The position numbers were made by a program, and so were the translations under genes. The notes under the pieces were generated by a model. That model had not been told where the DNA came from and made no database searches. It saw only the letters and a list, made by a program, of their open reading frames with translations. DNA of 43,169 nucleotides from Pedobacter nototheniae. Lineage in GTDB: Bacteria; Bacteroidota; Bacteroidia; Sphingobacteriales; Sphingobacteriaceae. Shown piece by piece: positions 16,880-25,751 of the stretch (positions are counted from its first letter, which is position 1; every line of letters starts with the position of its first letter). The DNA is taken from contig NZ_RQRS01000034.1 of the NCBI RefSeq assembly GCF_004335085.1, positions 1-43,169 of the forward strand, read 5' to 3'.

Positions 16880-17551
16880 TTATAATTGGTCTATGGGATT
16901 AGTCGTTTTATTTTTAGCTCTTTTAAAAGTACTGTACATAAACCCAAGCGCAACCATTGTTCCTAAAACTGAGGGAAGAAATTGACTGTATGGTTGGTAC
17001 TGTGGAAAAACAGTTCCGGAGAAGGCAGAAAACAGGCCGCTTAAAGCGCTTACCATTTTTAGGATGTGCTCATACAGCCAGAGGTTTTTGTATTTATCAG
17101 CTGGTATCAGTCCCTTTAAAAGATCATATCCGGTAACGAGTATTAAATAACCAACTGTGCTGTAAATAATAATCGGATTCCAGATCATTCCAATACTTTT
17201 GAAGTAGAACAGGAAATACGCTACACACAAAAGCGAGAATGTAGCCATGCCAATATCTATAATTTCTAGTTGGCTGGATTTTTTTTTCAGAGTTCTATAA
17301 CCGGAATAACCCAGATAACCACTCAGTACTGTGATAACTAGCAGGAAGGTGTTTCTGCCAAAAACAAAAACACCAATAAGTCCTGTAATAATTACAACAG
17401 CAAGCAAGATTAGAAAAACTTTCCCTATGTATTTATGGAGCTTAGCGCCCTTTTTTGTCATCAGGGCTGTTAAGCCAATTATTAAAGCCAATGAACCCCC
17501 GCTTACATGTATAATAATATTCGCTTTGTGTAGTATTGAAAAACTTTCCAT
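16880..17551 (-). CDS. Multi-pass membrane protein (DUF2306-like)
   Basis: The protein has 223 residues and about six or seven membrane segments. The first helix contains histidines (LHKANIIIHVSGG), and a loop histidine motif (KKGAKLHKYIGKVFLI) follows. This pattern is typical of small DUF2306-type integral membrane proteins, for which no reaction is established. It is encoded 73 bases after the AraC-type regulator on the same strand and may be co-transcribed with it. Confidence 0.6.
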   Translation of the reverse strand: MESFSILHKANIIIHVSGGSLALIIGLTALMTKKGAKLHKYIGKVFLILLAVVIITGLIGVFVFGRNTFLLVITVLSGYLGYSGYRTLKKKSSQLEIIDIGMATFSLLCVAYFLFYFKSIGMIWNPIIIYSTVGYLILVTGYDLLKGLIPADKYKNLWLYEHILKMVSALSGLFSAFSGTVFPQYQPYSQFLPSVLGTMVALGFMYSTFKRAKNKTTNPIDQL

Positions 17552-17624
17552 TGTTTATGTTTTTTTAGCAAAGGAATTGGAAAACAATGTGCTTAAGTCT
17601 TAAAATGTAGGGGTGGACCTATAG

Positions 17625-18761
17625 TTAATCATTTTGATACTGAGAAGGCGTTTTTCCGGCGATTTGTTTGAAAATCTTATTAAAAGATGATTTTGACTGA
17701 AAGCCACAATCGTATCCGATGGAAAGAATCGAATAATGAGAAAAAGATGGATCTTTTAGCTTGTATTTTACCGCATTAACCCTATAGGTATTTATAAAGG
17801 TAAAGAAATTCGTTTCGGCTTTTTGATTGATGATTTGTGATAACTGATTTCCTGAAAAATTTAATTGAACAGCAAGCATATTAAGGGTTAAATTTTCATC
17901 CAGATAAGGTTTATTCTCTTGCATATGTGTTTTCAGTTGATCAAACATCTTCTCCGCCAATTCATTGCTAAGTCCTGAATTTTTATATAATGCTTTTGAC
18001 TCAGGTACTTTTTCGAAAGGTGTTGCAGTGGGTATATCGACAAAGATGGTAGTTTGACGTAAGCCGAAGTATCCGATGAAAAAAATGTAGAAACTCAGGA
18101 TGCAGCCGACCACGGCGAATAAATTTTGAGAAGTAACGAAAGTATAATTTACACCATACTTAATAAGCAAAAATAACAAAATGAATAAAAACAATAATGA
18201 TATAACGATACTTTTTAACCAGTTTAGATTTAATTTTTCGGTGTTAGAATAGTTGTTAGGAAGTCGCTTCTGATGTTTTAAAAGCACTATAAGACTTAGT
18301 ATGGCATAGAAACCAGGAACGATCGCCATTAAAGTCATTAAGAAATAGGCAGCAGTTTTGGGTACTTCATTATTAAAATTGGGAAAGACATTATGTATTA
18401 CAACGGCACCTGGAATGGTCAAATTGAGATAAAAAAGAGCGATATTAAAAAAGAGATAAAAAAGACCGTGGAACCATAAATTTTTCCATTTGAAATTATT
18501 GCCAAAGGATAACGACTGCGTGTATAAAAATAAAATCGGAGAACTGGCTAAAGGCAGAGAAAAGCATAGTAACTGAATATAATCTGAAATAACAGGCAAG
18601 CCCGATAAATTATCGTAATAAAATAATAACTGGGCAGAAATTATGCCCAGCCATAACATTAATAATTTATCTGCATCTGAGTTTTTCCGCTTTGAACTTA
18701 AAAGCAATATCAGGAAAATGCCTTGTGCAGGACCAGTTAGTAGCAAAGCGTTAGGAATCAT
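17625..18761 (-). CDS. Membrane-bound AraC-family transcriptional regulator
   Basis: The protein has 378 residues. The N-terminal 230 residues carry about seven membrane helices (LLLTGPAQGIFLILLLSS onward). The C-terminal about 100 residues form an AraC/XylS DNA-binding domain (FFTFINTYRVNAVKYKL, then SILSIGYDCGFQSKSSFNKI, then KTPSQYQND). This layout is common in Bacteroidota; it suggests a sensor that binds DNA while in the membrane, with an unknown signal. The prolyl oligopeptidase gene ends 40 bases upstream, so read-through from it is possible. Confidence 0.9.
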   Translation of the reverse strand: MIPNALLLTGPAQGIFLILLLSSKRKNSDADKLLMLWLGIISAQLLFYYDNLSGLPVISDYIQLLCFSLPLASSPILFLYTQSLSFGNNFKWKNLWFHGLFYLFFNIALFYLNLTIPGAVVIHNVFPNFNNEVPKTAAYFLMTLMAIVPGFYAILSLIVLLKHQKRLPNNYSNTEKLNLNWLKSIVISLLFLFILLFLLIKYGVNYTFVTSQNLFAVVGCILSFYIFFIGYFGLRQTTIFVDIPTATPFEKVPESKALYKNSGLSNELAEKMFDQLKTHMQENKPYLDENLTLNMLAVQLNFSGNQLSQIINQKAETNFFTFINTYRVNAVKYKLKDPSFSHYSILSIGYDCGFQSKSSFNKIFKQIAGKTPSQYQND

Positions 18762-18801
18762 TTATATTATGCCTATCAAATGATCCAATTTATATCTCCT
18801 T

Positions 18802-20928
18802 TTACCAATTCATTCCCAAATTTTGGAAAACAAAACTCCAGATATCTGCAGATTCTTCAATGAGTTTGGTTGTCGGTTTGCCTGCGCCATGTCCGGCTTT
18901 GGCTTCAATTCTAATTAAAATCGGATTAGGACCTTTATATTTTTCCTGTAAAGTTGCCGCAAATTTAAAAGAGTGCGCCGGCACTACACGATCATCATGA
19001 TCCGCTGTTGTAATTAAAGTTGCAGGATAATTTACACCACTTTTAACATTGTGCAAAGGTGAATATTTAATCAGGTAATCAAAATTTTCCTTTTTGTCAC
19101 TAGTGCCATATTCAACTGCCCAGCCCCAGCCAACAGTAAATTTATGGTAGCGGAGCATATCTAAAACACCAACAGCAGGTAAAGCTACTTTAAAAAGATC
19201 AGGCCGTTGTGTCATACAAGCCCCAACTAGTAAACCCCCGTTTGAACCTCCAGAAATAGCGATTTTTCCTTGTTTGGTATACTTTTCCTTAATGAGGTAT
19301 TCTGCCGCGGCAATAAAATCATCAAAAACATTTTGCTTTTTTTCCAGCATTCCACCTTTATGCCATTCTTCACCATATTCGCTACCACCACGTAAGCTAG
19401 GCTGAACATAAATGCCACCTTTTTCCATAAACAACATTCGCGATAAACTAAATCCAGGCGTTAAACTGATTTGAAATCCTCCATAGGCATAAAGGAAAAC
19501 AGGATTATTTCCATCCAATTTTATTCCCTTTTTATGTACAATAAACATCGGCACTTTGGTGCCGTCTTTTGAGGGGTAAAAGACTTGTTTCGTTTCGTAA
19601 CCATCGGTATTTAATTTTAGTGCCGATTTTTTATAAAGTGTTGATTGCGCTTTGGCAACATCATAACGATAAATTGTACCAGGAGTGGTAAAGTTACTAA
19701 AGGTGTAGAAAAATTCAGTTTCATCTTTATAACCGCCAAAACCATCTACAGTGCCAATATCCGGTAGTTTTACCTCACGAATTTGCTTACCCATTAAATC
19801 AAACTGAATAATGTGTGTACTTGCATCCTTTAAATAATTAGCCCATAAAAAGCCGCCACCAGTGTTAATCCCTTCAATTGGTAGTTTTGATTCGGGAATA
19901 ATTGTTTTCCAATTCTCTGGTTGTGGATTCTTAGGGTCAACTAAAACAACTTTCTTATTAGGTGCATTTAAATCCGTATTCAATAAAAGTTGATCTCCAA
20001 TATTTTCAATTACACTATGATTGTTTTGAAAACCCTTTACCAAAAGTGAAATTTTACCTGCTGGATCCTTTAAATCCTGATAATATAAAGCATTTCCGGA
20101 TGTGCCAGCAGAAGCATAAATAATAAGAAAACGCTCGTCTTCGGTTACACCAGAGCCAAAGTATAAGTTAGGATTACTTTTATCCTCAAAAATTAACTGG
20201 TCATTTTTCTGTGGATCACCAAGCTTATGAAAATAAATTTTTTGAAATTTATTTGCTGCAGAAAGTTCCATTCCTTTGGCAGGTTCATCATATTTGCTGT
20301 AATAAAAGCCATCGTTTTTCCAGGCTGCACCAGAAAATTTAGTCCATTTCAATTCATCTGGTAATTTTGTTTTGTTGGCAATATCCATTACATAAATATT
20401 GCTCCAGTCAGAACCTGATTGAGCTATAGAATAGGCGATATATTTTTTATTGTGAGATAAGCCAAGCAATGAAACAGAAGCGGTTCCATCTGCAGAAAGT
20501 TTATTAGGATCAAGAAATAACTCTTCCTTTCCATTAATTCCTTTTTTTATATACCAGATACTTTGATTTTGCAAGCCATCATTTTTAGTGAAAAAATAAT
20601 ACTCTCCAGCTTTAAATGGAGCCGTTTCTTTAGGGTAATTCCATATTTCGGTAAGGCGCTTTTTTATATCTGCACGGTAAGGAATTTGCGCTAAATAATT
20701 TTGGGTGACTTTATTTTCTGCGGCAACCCATTTAGCTGTTTCCGCTGAGGTGTCATTTTCAAGCCAACGATAAGGATCAGCTATAGTTGTTCCGAAATAA
20801 TTATCGGTTGTTGCATCTTTCTTAGTTTCAGGATATGTCATTAAAGTAATTTTTTCAGCGGGTTTTTGGCCTTGTTTACAAGCAAAAAGACTCATTGCAA
20901 ATAAGCCTAAAATGAGTGGGTTTTTCAT
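18802..20928 (-). CDS. Prolyl oligopeptidase family serine peptidase (S9A), lipoprotein
   Basis: The 708 residues match the S9A length. A lipoprotein signal (LFAMSLFAC-KQG, cysteine 17) indicates anchoring outside the cytoplasm. The propeller domain starts with the family motif DPYRWLEND. The C-terminal hydrolase domain has SPLHNV, the nucleophile in GGSNGG, the aspartate in TADHDDRVVPAHS and the histidine in KAGHGAG. It cleaves short peptides after proline. No frame disruption is seen. Confidence 0.94.
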   Translation of the reverse strand: MKNPLILGLFAMSLFACKQGQKPAEKITLMTYPETKKDATTDNYFGTTIADPYRWLENDTSAETAKWVAAENKVTQNYLAQIPYRADIKKRLTEIWNYPKETAPFKAGEYYFFTKNDGLQNQSIWYIKKGINGKEELFLDPNKLSADGTASVSLLGLSHNKKYIAYSIAQSGSDWSNIYVMDIANKTKLPDELKWTKFSGAAWKNDGFYYSKYDEPAKGMELSAANKFQKIYFHKLGDPQKNDQLIFEDKSNPNLYFGSGVTEDERFLIIYASAGTSGNALYYQDLKDPAGKISLLVKGFQNNHSVIENIGDQLLLNTDLNAPNKKVVLVDPKNPQPENWKTIIPESKLPIEGINTGGGFLWANYLKDASTHIIQFDLMGKQIREVKLPDIGTVDGFGGYKDETEFFYTFSNFTTPGTIYRYDVAKAQSTLYKKSALKLNTDGYETKQVFYPSKDGTKVPMFIVHKKGIKLDGNNPVFLYAYGGFQISLTPGFSLSRMLFMEKGGIYVQPSLRGGSEYGEEWHKGGMLEKKQNVFDDFIAAAEYLIKEKYTKQGKIAISGGSNGGLLVGACMTQRPDLFKVALPAVGVLDMLRYHKFTVGWGWAVEYGTSDKKENFDYLIKYSPLHNVKSGVNYPATLITTADHDDRVVPAHSFKFAATLQEKYKGPNPILIRIEAKAGHGAGKPTTKLIEESADIWSFVFQNLGMNW

Positions 20929-21011
20929 TTTGTTTGATATTTATTTACTAATATATGATTTTGGATACTAATGTTGGGCGCTTATTTGCTTTCTGCTTGG
21001 CGCTTTTTCTT

Positions 21012-21019
21012 TACCTTTG
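21012..21019 (+). promoter_or_regulatory. -7 element just before lpxH
   Basis: TACCTTTG fits TAnnTTTG exactly and ends 10 bases before the ATG at 21029, implying a very short leader. It also argues against the TTG at 21017 as the start codon, because that would fall inside the promoter. Confidence 0.45.
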
Positions 21020-21028
21020 GGTTTATAC

Positions 21029-21787
21029 ATGGGCAAGAACATTTATTTCGCTTCTGATTTTCATTTAGGCACACCCAACTATGCCGAAAGCCGCTTTCGT
21101 GAAGCACACATTGTAAATTGGCTTAATTTTATTGAGCCCAATTGTGCTGAATTATTTTTAATGGGCGATATTTTTGATTTCTGGTTTGAGTATAGTAAGG
21201 TAATTCCTAAAGGTTTTATTCGTTTGCAGGGTAAGCTTGCAGCAATGGCCGATGCCGGAATTAAAATTTACTTTTTTAAGGGTAATCACGATATGTGGGT
21301 TAAAGATTACTTTACTAAAGAAATAGGATTGGAAATTATAAGTGATGAATTGATTATTGAGCGGGGAGGAAAGAAGTTTTATCTCCATCACGGTGATGGT
21401 TTAGGGCCAGGCGATGCCAAATATAAATTCCTTCGTAAAATTTTTAGAAGCAAATTTTGTCAATGGTTATTTGCTCGTTTACACCCAAATTTGGGTATTG
21501 GCATTGCCAATGGATGGAGTAAAAGTAGTCGTGCAGCAGGAGAAAAGAAAGAAGTGTTTTTAGGTGAAGAAAACGAATGGCTGGCTATTTATGCTAAAGA
21601 GCAACTTAAAAAAGAACATTTCGATTACTTTATTTTCGGACACAGACATTTACCTTTAGATATTAATTTGGGTAATGGAAGCCGATACGTAAATATTGGC
21701 GAGTGGCTAAATTATTCTTCGTACGGCGTTTTTGACGGCGAAGATTTAAAATTAGAATATTATAAGTTTGATAAAAACAGATTGTAA
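21029..21787 (+). CDS. lpxH: UDP-2,3-diacylglucosamine diphosphatase
   Basis: I chose the ATG at 21029 over a TTG 12 bases upstream that lies in the promoter. The 252-residue protein is a calcineurin-type metallophosphoesterase with all metal-binding blocks: SDFHLG, GDIFDFWFE, KGNHD, LHHGDG and GHRHLP. LpxH removes UMP from UDP-diacylglucosamine to give lipid X in lipid A synthesis at the inner face of the cytoplasmic membrane. The RSxxxxW/LHPNLGIGIANGWS region is typical of the Bacteroidota form. Confidence 0.9.
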   Translation: MGKNIYFASDFHLGTPNYAESRFREAHIVNWLNFIEPNCAELFLMGDIFDFWFEYSKVIPKGFIRLQGKLAAMADAGIKIYFFKGNHDMWVKDYFTKEIGLEIISDELIIERGGKKFYLHHGDGLGPGDAKYKFLRKIFRSKFCQWLFARLHPNLGIGIANGWSKSSRAAGEKKEVFLGEENEWLAIYAKEQLKKEHFDYFIFGHRHLPLDINLGNGSRYVNIGEWLNYSSYGVFDGEDLKLEYYKFDKNRL

Positions 21788-21827
21788 CCTATTATTTCTA
21801 CGCTCAAACTAATTCAGCTTTTTTCCT

Positions 21828-21835
21828 TATTTTTG
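21828..21835 (+). promoter_or_regulatory. -7 element upstream of prfA
   Basis: TATTTTTG fits TAnnTTTG and lies about 130 bases before the prfA ATG. No -33 element is evident. If used, it gives a long leader for which I see no clear structure. Confidence 0.35.
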
Positions 21836-21966
21836 CATTTCTTTATTGCAGGGGCATGTATCCAAATCAAATCCTTAGGGATTAATTTGCTTAATACCGC
21901 CAGAAACAAAATCATAATTTGCTCGTTTCTATGCAGTAAAGCACGTTTTCAAATTGAAATTAGACT

Positions 21967-23040
21967 ATGTTAGATAAATTAGAAGCCATAAAGCTGCGTT
22001 GGGAAGATGTAGAAGAGCAATTGAGTAACCCTGATGTAATTCAGGATATGAAACGCTTTGCAGCTTTAAATAAAGAGTATAAAGATTTAGGCAAAATTGT
22101 GGATGAATACAAAATCTACAAAAATGTAATGAGCAATATTGATGCAAATAAGGAAATTTTATCGGTAGAGAAAGATCCTGAAATGCGTGATATGGCAAAA
22201 GAAGAACTAGATTTATTGTTAAAACAACAGGAAGAAATGGAGGCCAACATTCGTTTGATGTTAATTCCTAAAGATCCTGAAGATGCTAAAAACGCTGTTT
22301 TTGAGATTCGTGGCGGTACCGGTGGTGATGAGGCTGCGCTTTTTGCAGGTGATTTATACCGTATGTACACTCGTTTTTTTGAAACTAAAGGCTGGAAAGT
22401 TGAAACCGTTGATGTAACTGAAGGTACTGCCGGTGGTTACAAAGAGGTAATTTTAAAAGTTAGTGGCGAAGATGTTTACGGTCAGTTAAAATACGAAAGT
22501 GGTGTGCACCGTGTTCAGCGTGTGCCTGATACCGAAACTCAAGGCCGTGTACATACGTCGGCAGCATCTGTAGCGGTATTACCTGAAGCAGAAGAAATTG
22601 ACTTGTATATTAACCCAGCGGATATTGAATTGCAAACTTCTCGCTCAGGCGGTGCTGGTGGACAGAATGTAAACAAGGTTGAAACTAAGGTTCAGCTTAC
22701 CCATAAACCATCGGGTATTGTTGTAGTTTGCCAACAGGAACGTTCGCAATTGGGTAACCGTGTTATTGCGATGGAAATGTTGCGTAGCAAGCTATATGAT
22801 ATTGAATTGCAGAAAAAGAACGGAGATATTGCTGCTAAGCGTAAAACGATGGTATCAACCGGAGATCGTTCAGCAAAGATTAGAACATACAACTATCCAC
22901 AGGGAAGGGTTACCGAACACCGTATTGGTTTAACAATGTATAACCTACCAACCATAATGGATGGTGATATTCAGGAGATTATTTCTGCTTTGCAGTTTGC
23001 AGAAAACGCTGAGAAAATGCAAGAAGGTGCTGTTAATTAA
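21967..23040 (+). CDS. prfA: Peptide chain release factor 1
   Basis: The 357-residue length is usual for RF1. The catalytic GGQ motif is in SRSGGAGGQNVNKVETKVQL (about residues 222-241). The GIVVVCQQERSQ and RTYNYPQGRVTEHR motifs of class I bacterial release factors are present. RF1 recognises UAA and UAG stop codons and hydrolyses the peptidyl-tRNA on the ribosome. The gene is the last chromosomal protein gene before the tRNA used by the mobile element. Confidence 0.96.
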   Translation: MLDKLEAIKLRWEDVEEQLSNPDVIQDMKRFAALNKEYKDLGKIVDEYKIYKNVMSNIDANKEILSVEKDPEMRDMAKEELDLLLKQQEEMEANIRLMLIPKDPEDAKNAVFEIRGGTGGDEAALFAGDLYRMYTRFFETKGWKVETVDVTEGTAGGYKEVILKVSGEDVYGQLKYESGVHRVQRVPDTETQGRVHTSAASVAVLPEAEEIDLYINPADIELQTSRSGGAGGQNVNKVETKVQLTHKPSGIVVVCQQERSQLGNRVIAMEMLRSKLYDIELQKKNGDIAAKRKTMVSTGDRSAKIRTYNYPQGRVTEHRIGLTMYNLPTIMDGDIQEIISALQFAENAEKMQEGAVN

Positions 23041-23066
23041 GTAGTTATAAGTATTTGAAAAAAAAG

Positions 23067-23097
23067 TTTGCAAATAAAGATATAGTCTCTATATTTG
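23067..23097 (+). promoter_or_regulatory. Consensus Bacteroidota promoter of tRNA-Asp
   Basis: TTTG (23067-23070), a 19-base spacer, and TATATTTG (23090-23097) match the -33/-7 consensus TTTG-N19-TAnnTTTG exactly. The tRNA starts 47 bases further on. Confidence 0.8.
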
Positions 23098-23143
23098 CAT
23101 CCTCGAAAGAGACAAGAGGTTCTAACTTTAAAGAAGAACAAAA

Positions 23144-23217
23144 GGAGTGGTAGTTCAGCTGGTTAGAATGCCTGCCTGTCACGCAGGAGGTCGCGGGTTC
23201 GAGTCCCGTCCATTCCG
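23144..23217 (+). tRNA. tRNA-Asp (anticodon GTC)
   Basis: The acceptor stem GGAGTGG pairs with CCATTCC (one GU pair), and the anticodon stem CCTGC-CTGTCAC-GCAGG carries GTC. The T arm is CGGGTTCGAGTCCCG. No CCA is encoded. The integrase gene begins 245 bases downstream, so the 3' end of this tRNA is the likely attachment site for the element. Confidence 0.97.
23190..23217. other. Probable attB/attL core in the tRNA 3' end
   Basis: The tyrosine-recombinase gene is adjacent, and such enzymes commonly insert into the 3' half of tRNA genes, leaving the tRNA intact. The T-arm/acceptor region is the expected core. I could not find a second copy of this sequence in the window, so the far end of the element should lie beyond 43169. 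Confidence 0.4.
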
Positions 23218-23240
23218 CGAAAATAGTTTTAAATTTAACT

Positions 23241-23276
23241 AAAAGCCTGTAAATTAAATGTTTACAGGCTTTTTCG
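23241..23276. terminator. Terminator downstream of tRNA-Asp
   Basis: AAAAGCCTGTAAA (23241-23253) pairs with TTTACAGGCTTTT (23261-23273), a near-perfect 13-bp stem with a T-rich tail. Confidence 0.85.
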
Positions 23277-23462
23277 TTTTCTGGGAACACCAAATTATTC
23301 ATTTTTTCGCGAGAAAAAGGTTAGCAATTCGGTGAGCACATTAAACGATATGAATGCTCACCAATTTTAGCTTAAACAGTTGTTTACAAGCTAGTTCAAT
23401 CATTAAACATCTTGACTGTAAGTGACAGAATTAACAATTTTGTTTCATTTTAATCATTTGTC

Positions 23463-24674
23463 ATGAGAACAAACATGAATCTGCTTTTTTATTTAAAAAA
23501 GCGCTCCACTTACAAAAGCGGTCCAGTAGCCATTTATTTAAGGTTTACGGTTGATGGTAGACGGTCAGAAACCTCAACTGGAAAATCTTGCGATCCCAAT
23601 CGCTGGAACGCACAGGCCGGAAGAGCCTCGGGTACAAAAGAAGATACCAGGATTTTGAATGCTTTTCTGGATAAGCTACAGTCGAAAGCTCAGGAGCTTC
23701 ACCAATTAATGACGATAGAGAATGAAACCGTTACGGCAGAAACGGTTAAAAATCGTTTTATCGGAAAAGCTCTGCAATCACGGACTCTTGTTGCTGTTTT
23801 TGCAGATCACAACTTAAAAATGAAAAGCCTCATCGGAAAGGAATACGAAAGAAGTACCCTTCAGCGCTATGAAACCTGTCTAATGCATGTTAAAGACTTT
23901 ATGCAGTTAAATTATAATGTTTCAGATGTTCCCGTTGCAAAGATCAACTTTACTTTCTTGGTTGATTTTGAATACTATCTTAGAAGCGTCCGAAACTGTG
24001 GCAATAACTCTGCAATCAAATACATCAAAAACCTCGGCAAAATTGTCCGCATATGTTTAGGTAACGGATGGTTGGCTGTTGACCCCTATCTCAATTACAA
24101 GCCAAAACAGAATGCCGTACATCGTGAAGTCCTCACAAAAGAAGAGCTAAGCCGTATAAAGGAAAAGAAGTTCAGTATGGAGAGAGTTGGTACAGTTAGG
24201 GATGTGTTTGTTTTCAGTTGTTATACGGGCCTTGCTTATGTAGATGTATGTAAACTAAAGCGCTCTGAACTGGTAAAAGGCATTGATGGCAATTTATGGA
24301 TATATACAAGCAGGAAAAAAACAGATACACTTTCCCGGATTCCTGTCCTACCAGCCGCCTTGTCTATTATCAAAGCTTACGAAAACCATCCCCAATGTGT
24401 TGTAAAAGATACCTTGTTGCCAATGATGAGTAATCAAAAAATGAATGCTTATCTAAAAGAAATTGCAGACCTGTGTAATATTAGTAAGCATTTGACTTTT
24501 CATATTGCCCGGCATACTTTTGCTACGACTATAACCTTGAACAATGGTGTTCCTATTGAAAGCGTTGCTAAAATGATGGGACATACCAGTATCAAAACAA
24601 CACAAATTTATGCAAAAGTGCTTGACCATAAGATTGGTTCCGACATGCAAAAAATTCTCGGGCAAGTAGAGTGA
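23463..24674 (+). CDS. Tyrosine recombinase (site-specific integrase)
   Basis: The protein has 403 residues. An N-terminal arm-binding domain (YKSGPVAIYLRFTVDGRR) is followed by a SAM-like core-binding domain at about residues 110-195 and a catalytic domain from about 220. The catalytic motifs are HIARHTF (HxxR), MMGHTS (GH) and the tyrosine in TTQIYAKVL. The usual first arginine motif TGLR reads TGLAYVDV, which is typical of Bacteroidota transposon integrases. It should insert and excise the element at the adjacent tRNA-Asp. A terminator hairpin lies at 24799. Confidence 0.95.
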   Translation: MRTNMNLLFYLKKRSTYKSGPVAIYLRFTVDGRRSETSTGKSCDPNRWNAQAGRASGTKEDTRILNAFLDKLQSKAQELHQLMTIENETVTAETVKNRFIGKALQSRTLVAVFADHNLKMKSLIGKEYERSTLQRYETCLMHVKDFMQLNYNVSDVPVAKINFTFLVDFEYYLRSVRNCGNNSAIKYIKNLGKIVRICLGNGWLAVDPYLNYKPKQNAVHREVLTKEELSRIKEKKFSMERVGTVRDVFVFSCYTGLAYVDVCKLKRSELVKGIDGNLWIYTSRKKTDTLSRIPVLPAALSIIKAYENHPQCVVKDTLLPMMSNQKMNAYLKEIADLCNISKHLTFHIARHTFATTITLNNGVPIESVAKMMGHTSIKTTQIYAKVLDHKIGSDMQKILGQVE

Positions 24675-24798
24675 CTTCAAGCTTTTAGCCAATACAGGGG
24701 GATTGTTATACAGTGAGGTTTAATTTCTTTAGTGTATTTTTGTTAATCTTTGCTCATATCCGGCGTTTACTTCAAGTTAGCCAGTTTGCACTTTATAC

Positions 24799-24830
24799 AA
24801 AAAATGCAACCACATTTGTTGCATTTTTGT
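24799..24830. terminator. Bidirectional terminator between integrase and defence operon
   Basis: AAAAAATGCAAC (24799-24810) pairs with GTTGCATTTTT (24818-24828), with a 7-base loop and T/A runs on both sides. The genes on either side converge on it. The rest of 24675-24923 shows no gene. Confidence 0.8.
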
Positions 24831-24923
24831 GTAAATTAACGCTCTCAATCAATCCTTGATGTCAGGCTCTCAATAAAAATATTAGTCTTTGATTAAATTT
24901 TACTGCTATTTTGCTCGAACTCA

Positions 24924-25286
24924 TTAGGAAATCTTTGGTCTAACCGGACTACTAGACTTTTCGAAGATAAATTTCAAATTGATATAAATCAATGGAATAA
25001 CCGCACATAGTGGTAATATCCCACTGATCACGCAAAACCATAACTTTTTATGTAAAAGATAATATTCGGTAAAAGTGAGTGTGCCCAACAACCAGGCGCC
25101 TAGTAAAAGAACAACGAAAAGGATTTTCTGTACTGCTATAGCAATTGGATGGGATAGGATATTGTTAACTGCTAGGATTATATTTTTTATTCTTTCAGAA
25201 ACTTTGCGAAGTTTTTTTTCTGAACTGAATAGTAATGTTAACAGAATTCCCGCCAACAATTCGGTGATTAAATTTTTTAGATCCAT
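24924..25286 (-). CDS. Three-helix membrane protein at the end of the CBASS-like operon, candidate effector
   Basis: The ATG at 25284-25286 is preferred; in-frame codons further upstream add a short isoleucine-rich extension. The 120-residue protein has membrane segments around residues 6-20, 50-72 and 81-106, separated by a basic helix (SSEKKLRKVSERIKN). No family is recognised. It is encoded 46 bases after the E2-like gene on the same strand and is last in the operon. In CBASS the effector that kills the infected cell is often a small membrane protein, so this is a candidate effector or effector partner. The assignment depends on position. Confidence 0.6.
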   Translation of the reverse strand: MDLKNLITELLAGILLTLLFSSEKKLRKVSERIKNIILAVNNILSHPIAIAVQKILFVVLLLGAWLLGTLTFTEYYLLHKKLWFCVISGILPLCAVIPLIYINLKFIFEKSSSPVRPKIS

Positions 25287-25331
25287 TTTTATGATATAAA
25301 TGATTATTGTATTCAATATTCTTGACAAATA

Positions 25332-25751
25332 TTAATGAGCAATTTCTTTCCCTAACCACACTCCGTATTTTTTCCATTCTTGATAATGTATACACCATTC
25401 AGAAATCCAAGGTACCATATCCACTAAGGGAATAGTTTTGGTTAAGGGCATATCTATCACAGGATGATAAAGACATAAACTAAGATCACGGTAGAGGTGT
25501 ATCTTGTCGTTGAATTTTATGTCGGGATTTTTTAGGTATATCCGATCGAACCTGTTGGGGAGAAATGGTGAATAACTAATTTCTATGTGAAAGAAATCCC
25601 CAAACATTTCGAGCTGACCTAAAGCTTTAAGGATTTTGTTCTCAATTCTGACCTTAAGCCAAGGAAAGTAAGATTCTACCAGGACTTTCTGCGTAAATAG
25701 AAAGTCCTGGTAATTTCTCCTACATTGAACGGCGGCATTACTTATCACCAT
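25332..25751 (-). CDS. E2-like (ubiquitin-conjugating-type) CBASS accessory protein
   Basis: The start is the ATG at 25749-25751, overlapping the CD-NTase stop by 14 bases; the longer open frame to 25817 would overlap by 80. The 139-residue product has the pattern of bacterial E2-like proteins found with CD-NTases: FFHIEISYSPFLP, then DKIHLYRDLSLCLYHP with the putative catalytic Cys93. Downstream is a tryptophan-rich end (VPWISEWCIHYQEWKKYG, then GKEIAH). In type II short CBASS the E2 acts on the cyclase C-terminus without an E1. No E1 or deconjugase gene is present here. Confidence 0.8.
   Translation of the reverse strand: MVISNAAVQCRRNYQDFLFTQKVLVESYFPWLKVRIENKILKALGQLEMFGDFFHIEISYSPFLPNRFDRIYLKNPDIKFNDKIHLYRDLSLCLYHPVIDMPLTKTIPLVDMVPWISEWCIHYQEWKKYGVWLGKEIAH

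Noticed and set aside
23045..23302. Minus-strand frame containing WTGLEPATSCVTGRHSNQLN
   Set aside because: This is the well-known false translation of the antisense strand of a tRNA gene; the true feature is tRNA-Asp on the plus strand.
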